A stretch of DNA of 64,000 bases from an uncultured Bacteroidales bacterium (GTDB lineage: Bacteria; Bacteroidota; Bacteroidia; Bacteroidales; WCHB1-69): assembly GCA_900315245.1 (NCBI GenBank), contig OMYJ01000001.1, forward strand, positions 413,940-477,939, read 5' to 3'. The notes below the pieces were generated by a model. It saw only the letters and a program-made list of their open reading frames with translations, was not told where the DNA came from and made no database searches. Below, in pieces: positions 60,517-64,000 of the stretch. How positions within the stretch are numbered: position 1 is the stretch's first letter; every line of letters starts with the position of its first letter. A program made the position numbers and the translations under genes.

Positions 60517-61203
60517 CTAATTCTTTTTTTGGAATATACTTTTCCGGAACGGATCGAACCGCTCTTTCATAGTGATGGCGATAATCAGCTCCTCAACAGA
60601 CGCGATGAGGTAGATGAGCCAATAGATGCCGATAAGCCCCATATCTATTGAATATTGAAACCAATTCTCGAAAGAGGTGGAGTTGTTGATCCGGAATGCT
60701 TGTATTGCTAATGTTTTTAGAGGAATGTAAAACAGTAAGGAGCAACCGGCTATTTTGTTCAGCGCGGTATGTATTCCAGTGAATTTTCCCCAACGTGTTT
60801 CACAGATGGCTCGCGTAATAAACCGGATGAGCAATATGAAAGCAAAAGCCACTCCTCCTTCCCACCAAGTTTCTCCAAGCACTATCTGTGACAAATAATG
60901 GTCTTTCACTAAACTGCATACAATAAGGTACCCGATAATTCCTGTTGCAAACAACCAGTTGGCTATATTGTTTTCTTTGATAGCGTTATCGTCAACTATT
61001 TTCCATTTTGTTCGCAAAAAGTCTCCGCAAAAGATGCTCAAGCAGCCCAATGTGTATAATGTCACGGCGGCAATACCCCATTTTGACAGATAAACTGAAG
61101 GATCCTTGGGCGTCAGCAATGCGGCAAGCGGCAGCAGAACCGCCAAAGCCATACGGAAATGGTTCAGCCAATGGGTTGTTCGTGATGCGGAGCTTTCGGT
61201 CAT
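60517..61203 (-). CDS. Polytopic membrane protein, possibly a degenerate CDP-alcohol phosphatidyltransferase
   Basis: 228 residues with about six membrane segments. By eye it follows the layout of Bacteroidota CDP-alcohol phosphatidyltransferases. An early LGCLSIFCGDFLRTKWK stands where DGxxAR should be, DDNAIKENNIANWLFATGII where the GxxxDxxxD stretch should be, and FTGIHTALNKIAGCSLLFYI resembles the later G-K helix. The C-terminus is LIASVEELIIAITM. If the alignment is right, most catalytic Asp residues are lost, so enzyme activity is doubtful. An unrelated small membrane protein cannot be excluded. Confidence 0.6.
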   Translation of the reverse strand: MTESSASRTTHWLNHFRMALAVLLPLAALLTPKDPSVYLSKWGIAAVTLYTLGCLSIFCGDFLRTKWKIVDDNAIKENNIANWLFATGIIGYLIVCSLVKDHYLSQIVLGETWWEGGVAFAFILLIRFITRAICETRWGKFTGIHTALNKIAGCSLLFYIPLKTLAIQAFRINNSTSFENWFQYSIDMGLIGIYWLIYLIASVEELIIAITMKERFDPFRKSIFQKKN

Positions 61204-61260
61204 TGTTCGTGAATTTGCGGCAAGGATACTATAATTATATGATGCAAAATAACGGTGTGA

Positions 61261-61331
61261 TAATCTGCGTTAATCTGCGTAGTCTGCGGGAAAACTATAT
61301 GCCCGCGGAACTCGCAGAAATACGCAGACAG
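61261..61331. repeat. 10-bp fold-back array (AATCTGCGT word)
   Basis: The left arm repeats AATCTGCGT(T/A) about every 10 bp and ends GTCTGCGGG. The right arm (from 61302) starts CCCGCGGAA and continues CGCAGAAATACGCAG, the reverse complement pattern. Same head-to-tail inverted architecture as the heptamer fold-backs but with period 10. Confidence 0.6.
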
Positions 61332-61418
61332 GATATTTACAAGATTCAAGGGAATAATTCAGATTTTTTTAAAGTCCGCGGTAACTATCAAAAATCGAAT
61401 TTTTATATCTCTGCGCCA

Positions 61419-61484
61419 AGATTTGAACATTTCGTAGGATAGATTTGAACATTTTGTAATGAAGATTTGAATATTATGGAATAC
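61419..61484. repeat. 22-bp tandem repeat, three copies
   Basis: Copies start at 61419, 61441 and 61463, each beginning AGATTTGAA; the first two share 18 of 22 bases by eye and the third is more diverged. Confidence 0.7.
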
Positions 61485-61574
61485 AGAAGGACACAATTTT
61501 CAGAGGTTTACGAGCGAAATACACCTGCTGAAAGGAGCAGAAGAGGGTGAATATCAGGTCTTATTGGCGAGCAA

Positions 61575-62342
61575 TTATCCTCTGACAACATTCATATTCC
61601 CTTTGATTTTGGCTGTCACTGCCTCCTTCGGAAATGACATACGGGCAGTATTCCTAGAGTTTGATGCTAATGATACACAATATTTCTGAATCAGCGTGTT
61701 GACAAACGCATCACCGTAAATCAACTTGTTTTCAGCCAAATATTCGAGCATGATGCTGTTTTCATTCTCCAGAAAAGACAATCCGGAGCAATCCAAATTC
61801 ACTTTGTCCACATCTGTGCTATTCACGGTGAATTTTTGGGGCAAGTCCGAAAAATGGATTTCGCCATCATCCGTTACCATATAAAGCCTCATCGCACCGG
61901 CAGATTTGGCAAACTCGAAAGAGTAGCGATCGATAGGGTAAGACGATGTGGTCATCCTCCGTACAATCAAGTAGTTCGAGCCATAGTAGAGGGGCTCCAA
62001 TGATATTCTGCCATGGGGTGGGATTTCATACGTGTGTTGCACTACCATCTCGCAGCAACGCATATATTTCGTTTTTCTTAAAGAGTAAATACGATTGCCT
62101 GAAGATGGATGACAAGACACTATGCCGATTTGTGGCATTTTTTCAAATATAACAGTCGTATCGCTATTATTCACAATGTCCGCATAGACAACCAACGTAG
62201 GGGTCGTATAGAATATGTCGTAATTCAGAGTGGTGCCAATTTCACAGTTTAGCGTTCTGAACTCTATGGAGAGCTGTGCTCTGAGGAGCGCTGGCACCAA
62301 ACACAGGGTGACGACAATGACGTAAATATTCGGTTTCATCAT
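61575..62342 (-). CDS. Secreted protein of unknown function
   Basis: About 255 residues from the ATG at 62342; a second ATG follows at once. The earlier in-frame start (MAVTRRSKN) lacks a signal sequence and falls in the shared leader. The signal peptide is MKPNIYVIVVTLCLVPALLR-A-Q. The mature part is strand-rich, for example FRTLNCEIGTTLNYDIFYTT and TVIFEKMPQIGIVSCHPSSG. It ends in a helix and basic tail. No domain is recognised. It shares its ~110-bp upstream region with the lipoprotein gene at 27642-28493. Confidence 0.65.
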   Translation of the reverse strand: MMKPNIYVIVVTLCLVPALLRAQLSIEFRTLNCEIGTTLNYDIFYTTPTLVVYADIVNNSDTTVIFEKMPQIGIVSCHPSSGNRIYSLRKTKYMRCCEMVVQHTYEIPPHGRISLEPLYYGSNYLIVRRMTTSSYPIDRYSFEFAKSAGAMRLYMVTDDGEIHFSDLPQKFTVNSTDVDKVNLDCSGLSFLENENSIMLEYLAENKLIYGDAFVNTLIQKYCVSLASNSRNTARMSFPKEAVTAKIKGNMNVVRG

Positions 62343-62464
62343 AATTATAGTTCTATTTTTACTTCTTCGCGTTACCGCCAACCAAGATGAGAAGTCCGAT
62401 AAATATCAAGATAAGCAAATAACGCTGCAAAATTATTACTTTTATCTATTAATATGACGCAAAA
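62343..62464 (-). repeat. Shared leader element, copy B
   Basis: See copy A at 28494-28605. In this copy the minus-strand open stretch from a TTG at 62430 to TAA at 62359-62361 could encode 23 residues (QRYLLILIFIGLLILVGG plus a basic end), a hydrophobic mini-peptide. A promoter -7 box TAATTTTG sits at its upstream edge. Confidence 0.6.
62428..62435 (-). promoter_or_regulatory. -7 box at the edge of leader copy B
   Basis: TAATTTTG on the minus strand, about 85 bp before the secreted-protein start; copy A lacks an equivalent box at the same position. Confidence 0.45.
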
Positions 62465-62498
62465 AAACCAAATGGTTGCAGTTTATCGATAATTTTTT

Positions 62499-63350
62499 TC
62501 ATTTGCCGAAAACCCTCTTGAAAAACGCCACCGTGCTCGCCACCACCTCTTTCCGGTGACGCGTGATGGTGTGGTTCTCGCCCTCCACCACCTGCAGGGT
62601 CGCGTGGCTGCCGTACGTCTCCAGGAACTTTTCGCTGCACCACATCGGCACGATTCCGTCGCGGCTGCCGTGCAGCAGGAGTACAGGCCCTTTGTAGGCG
62701 GCCGCCGTCCCGTAGATGTCCAACTGTTGCGTGGTCAGCAGGTATTCGCGGCCTAACTTTATGAAAACCAGGCAGCGGACGAACTCCGGCGGGTCGGCGG
62801 GGTCGAAGCGTGCGTTGAAGAACTTACCGTTCTGGCAAGCGTCTTTGACTACGGAGCCCGGGGCGATGAGCACCACCCCGTCGGGAGCATGACCTTCGTT
62901 TGCCAACCGGCCCGCCGTCATCGAGGCGACCACTCCGCCTTGCGAATGGCCTAATAGACCTATGTTTTCCACGTATGGGAGTGACGAGACATAGTTCCAG
63001 ACGGCGCGCGCGTCGGCGAGTTCTTTCCCGATGGTCATGTCCTGCATACGCCCATCGCTGCTGCCGTGTCCGTCGAAGTCGAAGCGGATGGAGGCGATGC
63101 CCGCGTCAGCCAGTTTTCTCGCGAGTGCCGGCATCGGATTGATGCCCTTGTTGGCGAAGATCCCGTGCATCAGGATCACCATCGGACAGTGGTCCTTTTC
63201 CGGATTGAACCCTTTCGGCATGGTGATTTTGTAGGAGAGTTCGCCTTCTGGTCCTTTCACGGGAGTTTTTTGTGCTGATGTTTCATAGAAAGTCATGCAA
63301 AAGAAGCCAGAAAGGATTATGCAAAGTATAATATGGAGCGATTTCATCAT
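62499..63350 (-). CDS. Secreted alpha/beta hydrolase (esterase)
   Basis: About 283 residues from the ATG at 63350; a second ATG follows directly. A signal peptide (MKSLHIILCIILSGFFCMTF, cleavage near TSAQ) precedes a serine hydrolase. The oxyanion HG is in VILMHGIFANKG, the nucleophile in LLGHSQGGVVASM, the acid in LLHGSRDGIVPMW and the His in VEGENHTITRHR. The layout (FDFDGHGSSDGRMQDMTIGK) resembles feruloyl/cinnamoyl esterases of gut bacteria such as Est1E, so release of phenolic acids from plant fibre is plausible but not proven. The start is supported by a -7-like box at 63382-63389. Confidence 0.88.
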   Translation of the reverse strand: MMKSLHIILCIILSGFFCMTFYETSAQKTPVKGPEGELSYKITMPKGFNPEKDHCPMVILMHGIFANKGINPMPALARKLADAGIASIRFDFDGHGSSDGRMQDMTIGKELADARAVWNYVSSLPYVENIGLLGHSQGGVVASMTAGRLANEGHAPDGVVLIAPGSVVKDACQNGKFFNARFDPADPPEFVRCLVFIKLGREYLLTTQQLDIYGTAAAYKGPVLLLHGSRDGIVPMWCSEKFLETYGSHATLQVVEGENHTITRHRKEVVASTVAFFKRVFGK

Positions 63351-63381
63351 TTCGGGTTTGCTGGTGACTATTAATTTGCGG

Positions 63382-63389
63382 CGAAGATA
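63382..63389 (-). promoter_or_regulatory. Imperfect -7 box of the esterase gene
   Basis: TATCTTCG on the minus strand (one mismatch to TAnnTTTG), 31 bp before the ATG at 63350. Confidence 0.4.
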
Positions 63390-63392
63390 CAA

Positions 63393-63814
63393 AAAACGCG
63401 TTTTTGGCAGTCTAAAGTCAAAAATAACAGAAGAATAAGCAAAATAATTATTATTGTATATATATTAAATTTGTATAACGTACGAGAATTCAAAAATCGA
63501 TTTATATAATCGCTTAATCGTCTGAACCACAACAATATATAAATACATAAAAGTTGTATTGTACAATAAATCAATAAGTTACAAAAAATTACACAAAAAA
63601 TGAAGCCATTTAGAGGCTGCTGAAATTCGGTTTTGGCAGAAATTTTCCGAAAATCTGCGAAATTTTCCGAGCAGTACTACTGAAAAACGCCAAAAAAACG
63701 GTTTTTTTAGGCCAAAAAAGTGTCAAAAATCTGGAAAAATGCAATTTTATTTCATTGTCAATCAGCGTGTTACAAAGAAAATGCAGAAAAAGTAAAAAAA
63801 AGTTTGCAAGGGTG
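63393..63814. other. AT-rich spacer upstream of the right-edge promoter
   Basis: No gene supported. 63420-63600 is very A+T-rich. 63640-63670 holds two copies of GAAATTTTCCGA. CCAAAAAAA (63690-63698) and a T7-AGG arm (63702-63711) form a weak hairpin. The A+T-rich block could act as an upstream activating element for the promoter at 63815-63844. Confidence 0.4.
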
Positions 63815-63844
63815 TTGGAGTGAATACAAAAAAATCTATTTTTG
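63815..63844 (+). promoter_or_regulatory. Strong promoter at the right edge
   Basis: -33 TTG (63815-63817) and -7 TATTTTTG (63837-63844), spacer 19 bp, in an A-rich context. Confidence 0.65.
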
Positions 63845-64000
63845 CAATCCCAAACGACAACGATACGGGACGGCACGAGAGAGGGGGTTGTCAACAGGGG
63901 AATGTTCATTGAAAGAATGGAAGAATGTAGCAAATACTCAAGAAGAGGAATTTGAGATTCGCAAGCGATGAGGCCAGGACAGACAAAAAATAAAAGACAT
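63845..64000 (+). ncRNA. Probable rRNA operon leader (truncated by the window edge)
   Basis: After the promoter there are ~155 bp without a coding gene; the longest frame from an ATG at 63903 has only 17 codons. GTTCATTGAAAGAATGG near 63904 resembles the boxA-like GTTCTTTGAA found in rRNA leaders of Bacteroidota. The 16S gene itself is not reached, so this is an inference. Confidence 0.4.

Larger units (their letters stand above)
61204..61574. other. Repeat-rich spacer without a gene
   Basis: 371 bp. No credible gene; open stretches here are interrupted and made largely of repeats. Contains a 10-bp fold-back array (61261-61331), a three-fold 22-bp tandem repeat (61419-61484), and to the right a short gene-like stretch (about 61500-61570) broken by stops. 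Confidence 0.55.

Noticed and set aside
60260..60520. 86-codon frame covering the three-hairpin element
   Set aside because: Its residues are encoded mainly by palindromes; better explained as a repeat element than as a gene.
61008..61442. 144-codon plus-strand frame
   Set aside because: Overlaps a membrane-protein gene on the other strand and then runs through the 10-bp fold-back repeat and up to the 22-bp repeats.
61419..61484. CRISPR array
   Set aside because: Three 22-bp units follow each other without spacers and no cas gene is present. No spacer-repeat pattern was seen anywhere in the window.
63610..63933. 107-codon minus-strand frame near the right edge
   Set aside because: Lies across the promoter at 63815-63844 and repeats; composition is that of A/T-rich noncoding DNA (Phe, Leu, Ser, Lys).

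Overview
This window looks like the chromosome of an uncultured, probably anaerobic member of the Bacteroidales (Bacteroidota). Four things point there. Promoters follow the Bacteroidota -7 pattern TAnnTTTG, and genes lack clear Shine-Dalgarno sites. There is type IX secretion: porQ, one cargo protein with a C-terminal sorting domain, and a cargo remnant. The lineage-typical families DUF4175, DUF4369, FISUMP, AAA/DUF4143 and BlaI/M56 are present. Two rubrerythrins fit an anaerobic, oxygen-stressed life. Most of the window is housekeeping chromosome; no prophage, insertion sequence or CRISPR array was seen.

Layout. 1-4.9 kb: end of a DUF4175 coiled-coil protein, a small unknown protein, a T9SS cargo, ybeY and mnmG in one compact run. 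5-6.4 kb: two rubrerythrins of opposite domain order. 6.5-14.2 kb: queA, purM, nfo, tRNA-Glu(CUC), a UbiA prenyltransferase, tRNA-Arg(CCG) with a YggS protein, an outer-membrane barrel and murB. 14.3-22.3 kb: a lipoprotein and an AsmA-like giant, then gcvH, frr, a 2TM protein and pyrH on the minus strand, then comF and small lipoproteins. 22.3-31.3 kb: a mostly minus-strand accessory stretch with hutI, a FISUMP lipoprotein, two AAA/DUF4143 ATPases, a membrane thioredoxin, a lipoprotein, and an ECF sigma factor with a membrane partner. 31.4-37.1 kb: xerD-cinA, an AbiE-type toxin-antitoxin pair, a decayed T9SS cargo and guaA. 37.2-47.2 kb: M16 protease, purE, an AddA-like helicase-nuclease, guaB, a universal stress protein and a flavin reductase. 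47.3-57.4 kb: porQ with a sugar aminotransferase, an envelope operon (acyltransferase, S66 peptidase, SDR), sufE, tdk, an O-antigen-ligase-type protein with a Wzz-type protein, and a DUF59 protein. 57.6-60.3 kb: a BlaI/M56 regulatory pair with a probable target gene. 60.4-64 kb: repeats, secreted proteins and, at the right edge, a strong promoter with what looks like the leader of an rRNA operon.

The most unusual signal is not a gene. At about a dozen intergenic sites there are short arrays of degenerate 7-bp units. Several unrelated 'words' are used, but always with period 7. Most arrays lie directly 3' of a gene; four contain or begin at the stop codon and two more touch it; three form inverted, fold-back pairs. 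Other unexplained structures are a roughly 110-bp leader shared by two distant secreted-protein genes, two contiguous BlaI-like operators in front of a gene of unknown function, and a three-hairpin element abutting a stop codon.

Limits: everything was read by eye, without database searches. Family names rest on motifs and remembered family features; unknown genes are labelled as unknown.
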